Positions 9,759-17,353 of a DNA stretch of 64,000 nt are shown here, one piece after another. Source of the DNA: Actinomycetota bacterium (lineage in GTDB: Bacteria > Actinomycetota > Actinomycetes > Actinomycetales > Dermatophilaceae). The stretch's first letter is position 1. Every line of letters starts with the position of its first letter. The notes below the pieces were generated by a model that was given only the letters and a program-made list of their open reading frames with translations, ran no database searches and had not been told where the DNA came from. The translations under genes were made by a program, and so were the position numbers. The DNA lies in the NCBI GenBank assembly GCA_020161845.1, contig JAIUNK010000006.1, positions 1 through 64,000 of the forward strand, written 5' to 3'.

Positions 9759-12437
9759 ATGTCCACCGACTGGCACGCCCAAACCGTCGAGGCCACGCTT
9801 GCGTCCCTCGACGTCGTGGCCGAGCGCGGGTTGGACTCCGCCGTGGCGCAGGAGCGGTTGCGGACGCACGGGCCCAACCAGTGGCAGCTCTCCGGTGGCC
9901 GGCCCTGGTGGGCGATCCTGCTCGACCAGCTCCGCAGCGTCGTCATCGCCCTGTTGGTGGCGGCCGTGCTCCTGGCCCTGGCCACGCAACGCTGGGTGGA
10001 GGCCGCCGCCGTGACCGTCGTCATCGTGGTCAACACCGCGATCGGCTTCGTCAGCGAGGCCCGGGCCGTGCGCTCGATGGCCGCCCTGCGCGACCTCGGC
10101 GAGCACACCGCCCGGGTCCGCCGCGACGGCCGCGACCAGGATCTGTTGGCGCCGCTGCTGGTCCCGGGGGACATCGTGCTGCTCGCGGCCGGTGACCTCG
10201 TGCCGGCCGACCTGCGGGTGCTGACGGCGGAGCACCTCCGGGTGGACGAGGCGACCCTGACCGGCGAGTCGGTCCCGGCCGGGAAGACGGCGGACCCGGT
10301 CGATCGGGACGCGGCCCTGGCCGATCGGCGGGACCTGCTCTACAAGGGCAGCCGCATCGCGGACGGCACCGCCGTCGCCGTCACGGTCGCGACCGGGGCG
10401 GACACCGAGCTCGGGCGAATCGCGCAGCTCACCGCGAGCGCCGAGGCCGCCGCCACGCCGCTGCAGGCCAGGCTCGATCAGCTGGGCCGCCGGCTGACCG
10501 TGCTCACGATCGTCGTCGCGGCCGTCGTCGCGGCGGTCGGGCTGCTCATTCGACGCCAGGATGCGTCGTTGGTCGTCGAGACGGCGCTGGCCCTGGGCAT
10601 CGCGGCCATCCCCGAGGGCCTGCCGGTCGTGGCGACGATCGCGCTGGCCCGCGGGATGTCCCGGATGGCCGACCGGAACGCCCTGGTCAACCGGCTCACC
10701 GCGGTCGAGACCCTCGGCGCCACCGGGATCATCTGCACCGACAAGACCGGCACCCTGACCGAGAACCGGATGACGCTGCGCCGGGTCGACACGCCCGCGG
10801 GTTCGTACGACGTCGCCTCGCCCGCCGATGCCGGGGCGGGACCCCCGGATCGAGACGGTCCGGCCGCCGCGGTGGTCCGCGTCCTGGAGGTCGGGGCGCT
10901 GTGCAATGCGGCCCGGCTGCGCACCGAGCGGGGCGCGGAGCCGGTCGGCGATCCCACGGAGCTCGCGCTCCTGGTCGGGGCCGCCGGCGCGGGGATCCGC
11001 CGGGCCGACCTGCTGGCCCAGCATCCGCGAACCCGGATCGACGACTTCGACCCGAGCGTGCGGATGATGGCCACTTACCACCAGGTGCGCGCCGGTCGGC
11101 TCGTCGCGGTCAAGGGGGCGCCGGACGCGGTCCTGGCCGCCTGCACCAGCACGTGCGCGGCGACGGACCTCGACGAGGCGACCCGGCGAACCTGGTTGGA
11201 GCGCTCGGAGGCCCTGGCCCGCGAGGGCATGCGGGTGTTGGCGATGGCGGACAAGCGGGTGGCCTCGGAGGCCGCCGAGCCGTACGCCGAGCTGTGCTTC
11301 CTCGGTCTGGTCGCGCTGCAGGACCCGCCGCGCCAGGGCGTGAAGAGCGCGATCGACCGGTGCCAATCGGCGGGGATCCGGGTTGCGATGGTCACCGGCG
11401 ACCAGGCCGAGACGGCCACGGCGATCGCGCACGCGGTCGGCATCGTCGGCGACGCCGACGACCCGGAGCCGACGGTCCTGCTCGGCGCGGAGCTGGACGG
11501 TCCGGAGCGGTACGACCAGGCGCAGCGGGATCGGATCTACGCGGCCAACATCTTCTCCCGGGTCAGCCCGGAGCAGAAGCTCAACCTCGTCCGCATCTAC
11601 CAGGACCGCGGCGACATCGTGGCGATGACCGGCGATGGCGTCAACGACGCGCCGGCGCTGAAGAAGGCGGACATCGGCGTCGCCATGGGTCGGCGCGGCA
11701 CCGAGGCGGCCAAGCAGGCCGCCGACATGGTGCTCCTTGACGACGCGTTCGCCACGATCGTGGCGGCGGTCGAGCAGGGCCGGGTGATCTTCGGCAACAT
11801 CCGCAAGTCCGTCGTGTTCATGCTGACCACCAACGTCGCGGAGGTCGTGGCCGTCACCGTGGCGACGCTCGCCGGCTGGCCGTTGCCGCTGCTCCCGCTG
11901 CAGATCCTGTTCCTGAACATGGTCACGGACGTCTTCCCCGCGCTGGCCCTCGGGGTAGGACCCGGAAGCGGTCACGAGATGGCGCAGCGCCCGCGGCGGT
12001 CCACCGAGCAGGTCCTGACCCGGCGGCACTGGGGCGAGGTGGTCGGCTTCGCCGTCGTGCTTGCGGTCGCCGTTCTCGCGGCGCTGCTGCTCGCCGAGCA
12101 CTGGCTGGGCCTGGACCGCCGCTCGGCGGTCACCGTCTCCTTCCTCACCCTGGCGTTCGGGAAGCTGTGGTTCGCCCTCGCCCTGCGCAACCCGCGGTCG
12201 GGTCTGATCCGCAACGAGATCACCAGGAACGGGTGGGTCTGGGCCGCGCTTGCCCTGTGTGTCGTCCTGCTCGTCGTGGCCGTCTTCCTGCCGGTCCTGT
12301 CCACCGTCCTGCAGACCGCCAACCCCGGCCCGAACGGCTGGGCGCTGCTCCTGGCGTTGAGCGCGGCCCCCCTGATCGCCGGCCAGCTGGTCCGGGAGGT
12401 CCAGCGTCACGCCGTTCACCCAGCCCCACCGCACTGA
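9759..12437 (+). CDS. P2-type cation-transporting ATPase
   Basis: This 892-residue membrane ATPase has all P-type landmarks. These are an N-terminal cation-ATPase domain, TGES in the actuator domain (about residue 170), IPEGLP in membrane helix 4, the phosphorylation site DKTGTLT, MVTGDQ, and the hinge TGDGVNDAPALKKADIG. Six C-terminal helices follow. IPEGLP and the overall length point to the P2 (calcium/sodium-like) group and not to heavy-metal P1B pumps; there is no metal-binding N-terminal CxxC. Substrate is unknown. The ATG at 9759 has a GGAGGAGG site 7 nt upstream. It is divergent from the aconitase operon and followed by an AhpD-like gene, with a 15-bp tandem repeat in between. Confidence 0.95.
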   Translation: MSTDWHAQTVEATLASLDVVAERGLDSAVAQERLRTHGPNQWQLSGGRPWWAILLDQLRSVVIALLVAAVLLALATQRWVEAAAVTVVIVVNTAIGFVSEARAVRSMAALRDLGEHTARVRRDGRDQDLLAPLLVPGDIVLLAAGDLVPADLRVLTAEHLRVDEATLTGESVPAGKTADPVDRDAALADRRDLLYKGSRIADGTAVAVTVATGADTELGRIAQLTASAEAAATPLQARLDQLGRRLTVLTIVVAAVVAAVGLLIRRQDASLVVETALALGIAAIPEGLPVVATIALARGMSRMADRNALVNRLTAVETLGATGIICTDKTGTLTENRMTLRRVDTPAGSYDVASPADAGAGPPDRDGPAAAVVRVLEVGALCNAARLRTERGAEPVGDPTELALLVGAAGAGIRRADLLAQHPRTRIDDFDPSVRMMATYHQVRAGRLVAVKGAPDAVLAACTSTCAATDLDEATRRTWLERSEALAREGMRVLAMADKRVASEAAEPYAELCFLGLVALQDPPRQGVKSAIDRCQSAGIRVAMVTGDQAETATAIAHAVGIVGDADDPEPTVLLGAELDGPERYDQAQRDRIYAANIFSRVSPEQKLNLVRIYQDRGDIVAMTGDGVNDAPALKKADIGVAMGRRGTEAAKQAADMVLLDDAFATIVAAVEQGRVIFGNIRKSVVFMLTTNVAEVVAVTVATLAGWPLPLLPLQILFLNMVTDVFPALALGVGPGSGHEMAQRPRRSTEQVLTRRHWGEVVGFAVVLAVAVLAALLLAEHWLGLDRRSAVTVSFLTLAFGKLWFALALRNPRSGLIRNEITRNGWVWAALALCVVLLVVAVFLPVLSTVLQTANPGPNGWALLLALSAAPLIAGQLVREVQRHAVHPAPPH

Positions 12438-12487
12438 TCCCCACCGCACTGATTCGAACCGCACTGATCCGAACCGCACTGAATCGA
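12428..12487 (+). repeat. four tandem copies of a 15-bp repeat
   Basis: Four direct copies of a 15-bp unit (ACCGCACTGATCCGA and close variants) run from 12428 to 12487. The stop codon of the P-type ATPase (TGA 12435-12437) lies in the first copy. The same CACTGA recurs in each copy, so later copies add in-frame stops. The array ends 12 nt before the next start codon, just ahead of its AAGGGAAG binding site. Copies differ by 1-3 bases. Confidence 0.9.
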
Positions 12488-12499
12488 AAGGGAAGCACC

Positions 12500-12835
12500 A
12501 TGTCCGAGAGCCTGTACCACCCCACCACCGCCGCGATGGCCCAGCGCCGCAAGGAACTGGCCCCGCACACCCACGAGGCCTTCGAGGCGTTCGGCAAAGC
12601 CGTCTTCGGCGACGGGGCGCTGCCCAAGCAGACCAAGCAGCTGATCGCCGTCGCGGTCGCGCACACCACCCAATGCCCCTACTGCATCCAGGGCCACACC
12701 AAGCTCGCCCGCCGGGCCGGGGCGACCCCGGAGCAGATCATGGAGGCCATCTGGGTCGCGGCAGAGATGCGCGCCGGGGCGGCGTACGCGCACGCCACCC
12801 TGGCACTGGAAGCCCTGGAGGAGGGTTCGGAATGA
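12500..12835 (+). CDS. carboxymuconolactone decarboxylase-family (AhpD-like) protein
   Basis: This 111-residue all-alpha protein has the AhpD-like catalytic layout, with KQLIAVAVAHTTQCPYCIQGH at about residues 40-60. It contains the redox pair CPYC and the following histidine. Such proteins act as small peroxidases or alkylhydroperoxidase partners, or as gamma-carboxymuconolactone decarboxylases; the CxxC form favours a redox role. The ATG at 12500 follows AAGGGAAG. The gene ends by an ATGA overlap with the DsbA-like gene, so the two are translated together and both look thiol-redox related. Confidence 0.92.
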   Translation: MSESLYHPTTAAMAQRRKELAPHTHEAFEAFGKAVFGDGALPKQTKQLIAVAVAHTTQCPYCIQGHTKLARRAGATPEQIMEAIWVAAEMRAGAAYAHATLALEALEEGSE

Positions 12836-13614
12836 CGACCGTGCGCGTCTACGGGGACTTCAGCGACCCGTGGTCGTGGTTTGCCTCGCTGCGCGTCGAT
12901 GCCCTGCGGCGCCGGCACCCCGATTCGCCCGGATCGGCGCGGATCGACGTGCGGTGGCGGGCGGTGATCGAACACCCGAGCATCTGGGTCACGCCGCAGC
13001 CGCGCGATTCCGACCAGCGGGCCCGCTTCGCGGCCCTGACTGACTGGCACCGGGGTGCGGCGCGGTCCGGGGAACCGGAGCCACCGGCCCCGCGCGCCAC
13101 GGTGCCGTGGGGTGAGCCGGCCGTGGCCGGGTACGCCGAGGCGGTGGGGGCGGGCGTCGGCGACCACGTGCGGCAGCTGCTGTTCGACCGCTACTGGTGG
13201 CACGACGACGACATCGGCAACCCCTCGGTCGTGCGGCACCTGTTGACCGTCCCGATCCTGCACGGCAACTCCACCTCCGACGTGCTGTCCGAGACGGGGG
13301 ACTGCATCGCGCTGCACGGCGGCCCGTACACCTCCGGCGCCTTCCACCGCATCCGCGCGTGGCGGCGCGACTGGGAGGCGCTGGGCTGTCCGCCCCTGCC
13401 GGCGCTCGTCGAGGGGACGACCGTGACGGTCGGGTTGCGCGCCCTGGACCGCCTCGGCGAGCTCGCCGGCCCGGCGGGGGTTGGCCCGGCGGGGGTTGTT
13501 CCGGCGGGCGAGGTCTCGACGTACGACCCCTATCCGCTGCCGCGGATGCCGCTGCCCGCCCAGCGGGTCAGCCACGACCGACCCGGGCTGCGCTCCTGTT
13601 GGTGGGACGCGTGA
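12832..13614 (+). CDS. DsbA/2-hydroxychromene-2-carboxylate isomerase-like thioredoxin-fold protein
   Basis: This encodes 260 residues starting at the ATG that overlaps the AhpD-like stop (ATGA). The N-terminus VRVYGDFSDPWSWFASLRVD is the opening strand and helix of the DsbA-like thioredoxin fold. The CxxC active site is replaced by SDPW, as in the glutathione-S-transferase-kappa/HCCA isomerase and FrnE-like branches. A late PALVEGTTVTVG segment fits the cis-proline strand. A short Pro-Ala-Gly-Val repeat (AGVGPAGVVPAG) lies near residue 220. Disulfide exchange is therefore unlikely. Pairing with an AhpD-like protein suggests a shared redox or detoxification task, which I cannot define. Confidence 0.75.
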   Translation: MTTVRVYGDFSDPWSWFASLRVDALRRRHPDSPGSARIDVRWRAVIEHPSIWVTPQPRDSDQRARFAALTDWHRGAARSGEPEPPAPRATVPWGEPAVAGYAEAVGAGVGDHVRQLLFDRYWWHDDDIGNPSVVRHLLTVPILHGNSTSDVLSETGDCIALHGGPYTSGAFHRIRAWRRDWEALGCPPLPALVEGTTVTVGLRALDRLGELAGPAGVGPAGVVPAGEVSTYDPYPLPRMPLPAQRVSHDRPGLRSCWWDA

Positions 13615-13859
13615 GCTGAGCCGGTCGGAGCGATCCGCCGGCGAATCCTCAGGAAGCGCTGACTTTCTGGTGATGAGGCAAATCGGCGCTGCCCTGGGCC
13701 GGGTAGGGCTGGGGGTTAGGAGTCGGGCCGCCGGGGCGGAACCCGAAACGGCAGGTCACCTGTCGCGGGGGCGACAGCAGCCCAGCCGACCCACCTTCTG
13801 CGTTGGGCCGCCCAGCAGTGCTCGCCCTGGCCGGTGAGGAGTCTTCCGCATCCTGACCC

Positions 13860-13921
13860 CGACCGTTCGTCACCTGCCCTTTTGGCACCATGGTGCCAAA
13901 AGGGCAGGTGACGAACGGTCG
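13860..13921. repeat. 62-bp perfect palindrome
   Basis: Each base from 13860 to 13921 pairs with its mirror, with no spacer: the centre is GGCACCATGGTGCC and each arm ends in GACCGTTCGTCACC or its complement. The next bases outward (13859 C, 13922 C) do not pair. A partial third copy of the arm motif GTGACGAAC follows at 13940-13948. In RNA either strand would fold into a 31-bp stem. It lies in a 3'-to-3' intergenic interval, so it may stop transcription from both sides. Confidence 0.97.
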
Positions 13922-14033
13922 CCCTGTGAATAACCGCGGGTGACGAACCGTCACAGGCCCTGGGGGGACTCCACGTGGGCCTGGTCGAGCGTCGGCCGGT
14001 CAAGGTCCGAGGTGTGGCTCAGGCCCCAGATGT

Positions 14034-14071
14034 TGAGGCGAAAGGGGGTGCCGGCACCGCGTTTCGCCTCA
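14034..14071. repeat. stem-loop with nested palindrome
   Basis: TGAGGCGAAA (14034-14043) pairs with TTTCGCCTCA (14062-14071). The enclosed segment contains the 12-bp palindrome GGTGCCGGCACC. A further TTCGCCTCA copy occurs at 14098-14106, shared with the right-hand inverted repeat of the enclosing element. Confidence 0.85.
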
Positions 14072-14140
14072 GCCAGCGGCGGTTCCGGCCCGGATGATTC
14101 GCCTCACCGGCCGAAAATCAGTGCTTCCCTAACGTGAGCT

Positions 14141-14485
14141 TTAGGATTCGGCGGGTGGCTGGGCCGCGACTAGCGGGGCATCCACGGGCAGCGGTCCGAT
14201 CTTGGCCGCCCCGCCGGGGGAGCCGAGGGCGTCGCCGCGACCCGGCAGCGTCAGGGTGAAGAACGCCGCGTTATCAGCGGTGAAGCCCTGCCACTGCTCC
14301 GGAACGTCGTCCTCGTAATAGATGGCCTCGACCGGGCAGACGGGCTCGCAGGCCCCGCAGTCGACGCACTCATCGGGGTGGATGTACAGCGACCGCGCCC
14401 CCTCATAGATGCAGTCCACCGGGCATTCCTCGACGCACGCGCGGTCCTTGACGTCCACGCATGGCTGGGCGATCACGTAGGTCAC
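14141..14485 (-). CDS. fdxA: 7Fe ferredoxin, FdxA type
   Basis: This 114-residue ferredoxin has the cysteine pattern of actinobacterial 7Fe ferredoxins. C9, C17, C21 and C25 lie in the first half, and C40-x2-C43-x2-C46-x3-C50 in the second, binding one [3Fe-4S] and one [4Fe-4S] cluster. It carries electrons to cytochromes P450 or other redox enzymes. The C-terminal tail (about 75-114) is Ala/Pro-rich and variable. The start is GTG at 14485 with an AGGAGG site 6 nt upstream. It is a single gene; an inverted repeat at 14528-14563 lies in its promoter region. The flavoprotein reductase at 5563 is a possible partner but is not linked. Confidence 0.94.
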   Translation of the reverse strand: MTYVIAQPCVDVKDRACVEECPVDCIYEGARSLYIHPDECVDCGACEPVCPVEAIYYEDDVPEQWQGFTADNAAFFTLTLPGRGDALGSPGGAAKIGPLPVDAPLVAAQPPAES

Positions 14486-14527
14486 GATGCCTCCTGGTCC
14501 TCTGCCCCGGCAGCATTTTTGCCGGGT

Positions 14528-14563
14528 CGGCTATTAAAAACTAGCAGATGGTTTAAATAGCCG
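14528..14563. promoter_or_regulatory. inverted repeat upstream of fdxA
   Basis: CGGCTATT (14528-14535) and AATAGCCG (14556-14563) are perfect 8-bp arms around a 20-bp AT-rich spacer, 43-78 nt upstream of the fdxA start. The low-GC block makes it the best candidate for the fdxA promoter or operator. It also lies at the 3' side of the minus-strand universal stress gene, so a terminator role is possible. Confidence 0.45.
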
Positions 14564-14652
14564 GAACGGACGGGGGGCACGGATGCCCGCGGCAGCGACG
14601 AGTGACGGTCGCCGACGGGTACGACGGACGACGGACGACGTACGTCGTACGG

Positions 14653-15546
14653 TCAGTGCACGATCAGCACCGGGCACTCGGCGTGGTGGATCAACGCTCG
14701 GCTGACCGAGCCGAGCAGCAATCCGGCGAACCCGCCCAGCCCCCGCGAACCGACGACGACCAGTCCGGCGGTCCGGGCGTGCGCCGCCAGGACTTGGGCG
14801 ACGCCGCCCTCCTCGTGCGAGGTCTCGACCTGCATGTCCGGGTGCTTGGCGCGGATCTGTTCGGTGGCCCGGCGCAGCAGCTCCCGGTCGGCCTCGACGA
14901 CGTCCACGTCGACCTGCGTCGTGACCTCGCCGAGCGGGGCGTAGCCGGCCACCGGGGGTGCCGGCGTGACCCGGACGAGCCGCAGCGCCGCCTCCCGCCG
15001 TACGGCGAACGGGGTGGCCGCATCGAGGATCGGGGTGAGGTCCTCCGTCTGCTCCAGACCCACCACGACGGGGCGGTCCGGCCCGGGGAAGGCCGCGGCG
15101 GCGGCATCCCGCGGCGCCCGGATCACCGCGACCGGACATTGGGCGTGCGCGGCGACGGCGTACGCCGTGGACCCGACGAGAGTCGTCATCAACACCCCGT
15201 GCCCGTGCGATCCGACGACGACGAGATCCGCGGTCTGGGACGCCTCGACCAGGCGCCCCGGCGCGCTTCCGGTCGACACCTCCACGGAGACGGCATCCTC
15301 GCCGAGCACCGCCTTGGCCCGCTCGACGCCGGGCAGCGCGGGGGCCGGATCGTCGTCGCTGACCGTGGTCCACAGTTGCCAGCCGAACGCCCCGTCGGGG
15401 CTGAAGACCTGCCCCGGCATGGGGGTCCTGATGTGCAGCACCGACAGGCGCCCGCCCACTCTGCGCGCATGCTCGGTGGCCCAGTCGATGGCCAGGTCGG
15501 ATTCGCGGCTGAGGTCGTAACCGACCACGATGCTGATGGGGGTCAT
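14653..15546 (-). CDS. universal stress protein with two Usp domains
   Basis: This encodes 297 residues. The ATG at 15546 is preferred over an upstream in-frame ATG because GGAGGA lies 8 nt upstream and MTPISIVVGYD is the normal Usp start. Domain 1 (about 1-145) contains VVGSHGHGVLMTTLVGSTA and domain 2 (about 155-297) contains VVGSRGLGGFAGLLLGSVS; both fit the ATP-binding G-2x-G-9x-G-S/T motif. Such tandem proteins are cytoplasmic nucleotide sensors induced under hypoxia, stasis or redox stress. A second tandem Usp lies 0.8 kb away on the other strand. The hairpin at 15582-15600 in its leader may regulate it. Confidence 0.95.
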   Translation of the reverse strand: MTPISIVVGYDLSRESDLAIDWATEHARRVGGRLSVLHIRTPMPGQVFSPDGAFGWQLWTTVSDDDPAPALPGVERAKAVLGEDAVSVEVSTGSAPGRLVEASQTADLVVVGSHGHGVLMTTLVGSTAYAVAAHAQCPVAVIRAPRDAAAAAFPGPDRPVVVGLEQTEDLTPILDAATPFAVRREAALRLVRVTPAPPVAGYAPLGEVTTQVDVDVVEADRELLRRATEQIRAKHPDMQVETSHEEGGVAQVLAAHARTAGLVVVGSRGLGGFAGLLLGSVSRALIHHAECPVLIVH

Positions 15547-15581
15547 GGCGCATCCTCCGTTCGGGAACCGAGAGCGATGAC

Positions 15582-15600
15582 CCAGTGGATGTTCCACTGG
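15582..15600. promoter_or_regulatory. short inverted repeat upstream of the Usp gene
   Basis: CCAGTGGA (15582-15589) and TCCACTGG (15593-15600) form 8-bp arms around a 3-nt spacer, 36-54 nt upstream of the Usp start codon. A further CCCAGTG copy follows at 15605-15611. It could be an operator or a leader hairpin; no regulator is encoded next to it. Confidence 0.5.
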
Positions 15601-15688
15601 ATCACCCAGTGCACGTCCGTCTCACCACCGTAGTACCCGATGGGCCTGGCCTCCATGCAGCGCGGTCCGCCTCATGGGCGCGATCCGG

Positions 15689-16165
15689 TCAGTCGGGCTG
15701 CGAGCCGCCCGAACCGTCGGTGATCCACGGCGTACCGAGCCGGAACACCCGCGCCAGTGCGGTGGCCAGCAGCCGCCGCTCCTTGCCGTCCCTGGCCTCC
15801 CGGTAGCAGTCGATCCGGAACACCGCCGTGCGCTTGGACAGGCTGATCTCGATGCCCTCGCACACCAGCGTGTCGCCCTGCGCCCCGGCGCTGAGGAACT
15901 CGGTGTGCACGTCCTGTGCCACCGCCAGGGTGCCGTGGCTGTTGCTCACCGCCGCGTGCACCACGTCGATCAGCGCCATCATCACCCCGCCGTGCGCCGT
16001 GCTGACGGCGTTGAGCATCTCGGCGGTGAGCACCATCGACGCGCGGGCATAGCCGGGGCGGATCGACTCGATCGTGATCCCGAGCAGGCGGGCGAACGGG
16101 TCGGCGGCCAGCTTGTCGTAAAGATCCTGGCTGACCTCGGGGGGAACCTGCGCGTCGGCGGTCAT
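15689..16165 (-). CDS. PaaI-family hotdog-fold thioesterase
   Basis: This 158-residue protein has a single hotdog domain. It shows PFARLLGITIESIRPG, the catalytic-helix segment NAVSTAHGGVMMALID (about residues 52-67), and a late GDTLVCEGIEISLSKRTAVFRID strand pair. The family hydrolyses acyl- or hydroxyphenylacetyl-CoA thioesters in the cytoplasm. No phenylacetate pathway genes are nearby, so substrate is open. The TetR-type palindrome at 16206 lies 41 nt upstream of its start and suggests regulated expression. The gene is divergent from the second universal stress protein. Confidence 0.9.
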   Translation of the reverse strand: MTADAQVPPEVSQDLYDKLAADPFARLLGITIESIRPGYARASMVLTAEMLNAVSTAHGGVMMALIDVVHAAVSNSHGTLAVAQDVHTEFLSAGAQGDTLVCEGIEISLSKRTAVFRIDCYREARDGKERRLLATALARVFRLGTPWITDGSGGSQPD

Positions 16166-16205
16166 GGGCGTCCTTCCTGATCGAGCAGCCTAGACGGGCA
16201 TTCCT

Positions 16206-16217
16206 GAACGAGCGTTC
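16206..16217. promoter_or_regulatory. TetR-type operator candidate
   Basis: GAACGAGCGTTC is a palindrome of 5-bp arms with a 2-bp centre. AACG...CGTT palindromes are common TetR-family targets, including fatty-acid and phenylacetate regulators. It lies between the divergent thioesterase and Usp genes, closer to the thioesterase. No TetR gene is in the window. Confidence 0.45.
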
Positions 16218-16343
16218 GGTGAAAGGCCAGACTAGTGATTCGCAGGCCCCACGGGTGGGCCGGGTCCGGATCAGGGGGACAATGGGGGTGCAGGTCCGAA
16301 CGTCCGCGGCGTCGTTCTCCTCGCCGCGCCAACGCGAAAGGCG

Positions 16344-17243
16344 ATGAGCACCATGGCCGACGAGTCGCTGCGGGTCGATGGAGCCGTAGTGGTAGGCGTC
16401 GATGGATCCGAATCATCCCGGGGCGCGGCCCGCTGGGCCGCCCGTTGGGCCAGTGCCCGGGGCGAGCGCGTGCTGGTGGTGCGGGTGATCCCGCACAACC
16501 CGATCCCGACCCGGACCGGTGGATTTCGGGCGATGGTCGACGGCCCCGACTTCGCCGAGCGGGTCACCGCGCACGTGCGGGACCACCTGGAGCAGGACGC
16601 CGCCGAACTGCGGGCCGTGCACCCCGAGCTGACGATCGAGACCGCCGTCGTCGCGGGCCACCCGGTGGAGCTGCTGGCCCGGTACGCCGGGCAGGCCGCC
16701 GCCACGGTGCTCGCGGCGACCGGCAGTTCTGGGCTGCCCGGGGTGCTGGGCGGCACCGTCGGGGGAGTGCTGCACGAAGCCCACGGCCCCGTGACGGTCA
16801 TCCCGGCCGAGGCCGTGGCGTCGGACGGGCCGGTGGTCGTGGGCCTGGACGGTGGCCCGCAGTCGCCCCGGATCGCCCAGGTCGCCATCGACGCCGCGGC
16901 CCGCCTGGGGTGCCCGCTCGTCGCGGTGCACGCCTGGGAGATCGACCCGGCGATACCCGCGGAGCCGTTGGCGATGCTGATGAAGGACCAAGCCGACATC
17001 GAGGCCGAATACCTGCAGCTGCTGACCCGCCTCACCGCCGGGGCGCAGGCCGTGGGCGTACCGGTGGAGCACGTCGTGCGATGGGGTCGCCCGCACCGGG
17101 TGCTCGCCGAACTGGCCGCCGACGCGGCCCTGCTCGTGTTGGGCAGCCGCGGCATGGGCGGGTTCGCCGGCCTGCTGTTCGGCTCGGTCAGCCGGGCCGT
17201 CACCCGGCATCCGGTCTGCCCCACCCTGGTGGTCCGGGACTGA
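16344..17243 (+). CDS. universal stress protein with two Usp domains
   Basis: This encodes 299 residues from the ATG at 16344, after GAAAGGCG. Domain 1 begins AVVVGVDGSESSRGAARWAA. Its loop near residue 130 reads ATGSSGLPGVLGGTVGGV, a weaker ATP motif. Domain 2 keeps the full VLGSRGMGGFAGLLFGSVS motif near residues 267-285. It is likely cytoplasmic and responds to energy or redox stress by nucleotide binding. The tandem partner at 14653-15546 has two full motifs, so the two paralogues may differ in nucleotide affinity. It is followed by repeated CTCTCGCCGTACG segments and the 3' end of the histidine kinase gene. Confidence 0.95.
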   Translation: MSTMADESLRVDGAVVVGVDGSESSRGAARWAARWASARGERVLVVRVIPHNPIPTRTGGFRAMVDGPDFAERVTAHVRDHLEQDAAELRAVHPELTIETAVVAGHPVELLARYAGQAAATVLAATGSSGLPGVLGGTVGGVLHEAHGPVTVIPAEAVASDGPVVVGLDGGPQSPRIAQVAIDAAARLGCPLVAVHAWEIDPAIPAEPLAMLMKDQADIEAEYLQLLTRLTAGAQAVGVPVEHVVRWGRPHRVLAELAADAALLVLGSRGMGGFAGLLFGSVSRAVTRHPVCPTLVVRD

Positions 17244-17353
17244 GTGCTCCCGTCGTACGGCGTGGGTGGTGGCTCTCGCCGTACGACGTGCGCGCGTTGC
17301 TCTCGCCGTACGGCGTAGGCGCGTGGCCCACGGCGTACCACGAGCCCCGGCGG

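Larger units (their letters stand above)
13651..14129. repeat. MITE-like interval bounded by 29-bp imperfect inverted repeats, no gene
   Basis: Between the convergent DsbA-like and ferredoxin genes lie about 525 bp with no credible gene. The edges 13651-13679 and 14101-14129 match as inverted repeats at 22 of 29 positions (core GGAAGCxCTGAxTTTC). Inside are several hairpins: CTGTCGC/GCGACAG (13760-13777), a 62-bp palindrome (13860-13921), CCTGTGA/TCACAGG (13923-13957) containing GTGACG/CGTCAC, and a 10-bp stem at 14034-14071. No target duplication is obvious. It could be a non-autonomous mobile element or a cluster of repetitive extragenic palindromes. Confidence 0.6.

Noticed and set aside
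9678..12479. Very long open frame (about 930 codons) on the minus strand opposite the P-type ATPase
   Set aside because: It is the antisense mirror of a high-GC gene. Its composition is Arg/Gly/Asp/His-rich low complexity, and it has no motif and no binding site.
13716..14003. Open frames through the 62-bp palindrome region on both strands
   Set aside because: They are open because of the repeats and GC content, lack binding sites and change character at the palindrome centre.
17244..17353. CTCTCGCCGTACG direct repeats as an operator
   Set aside because: They lie between 3' ends of convergent genes, are GC-rich and imperfect; similar GTACG strings are common across the window.
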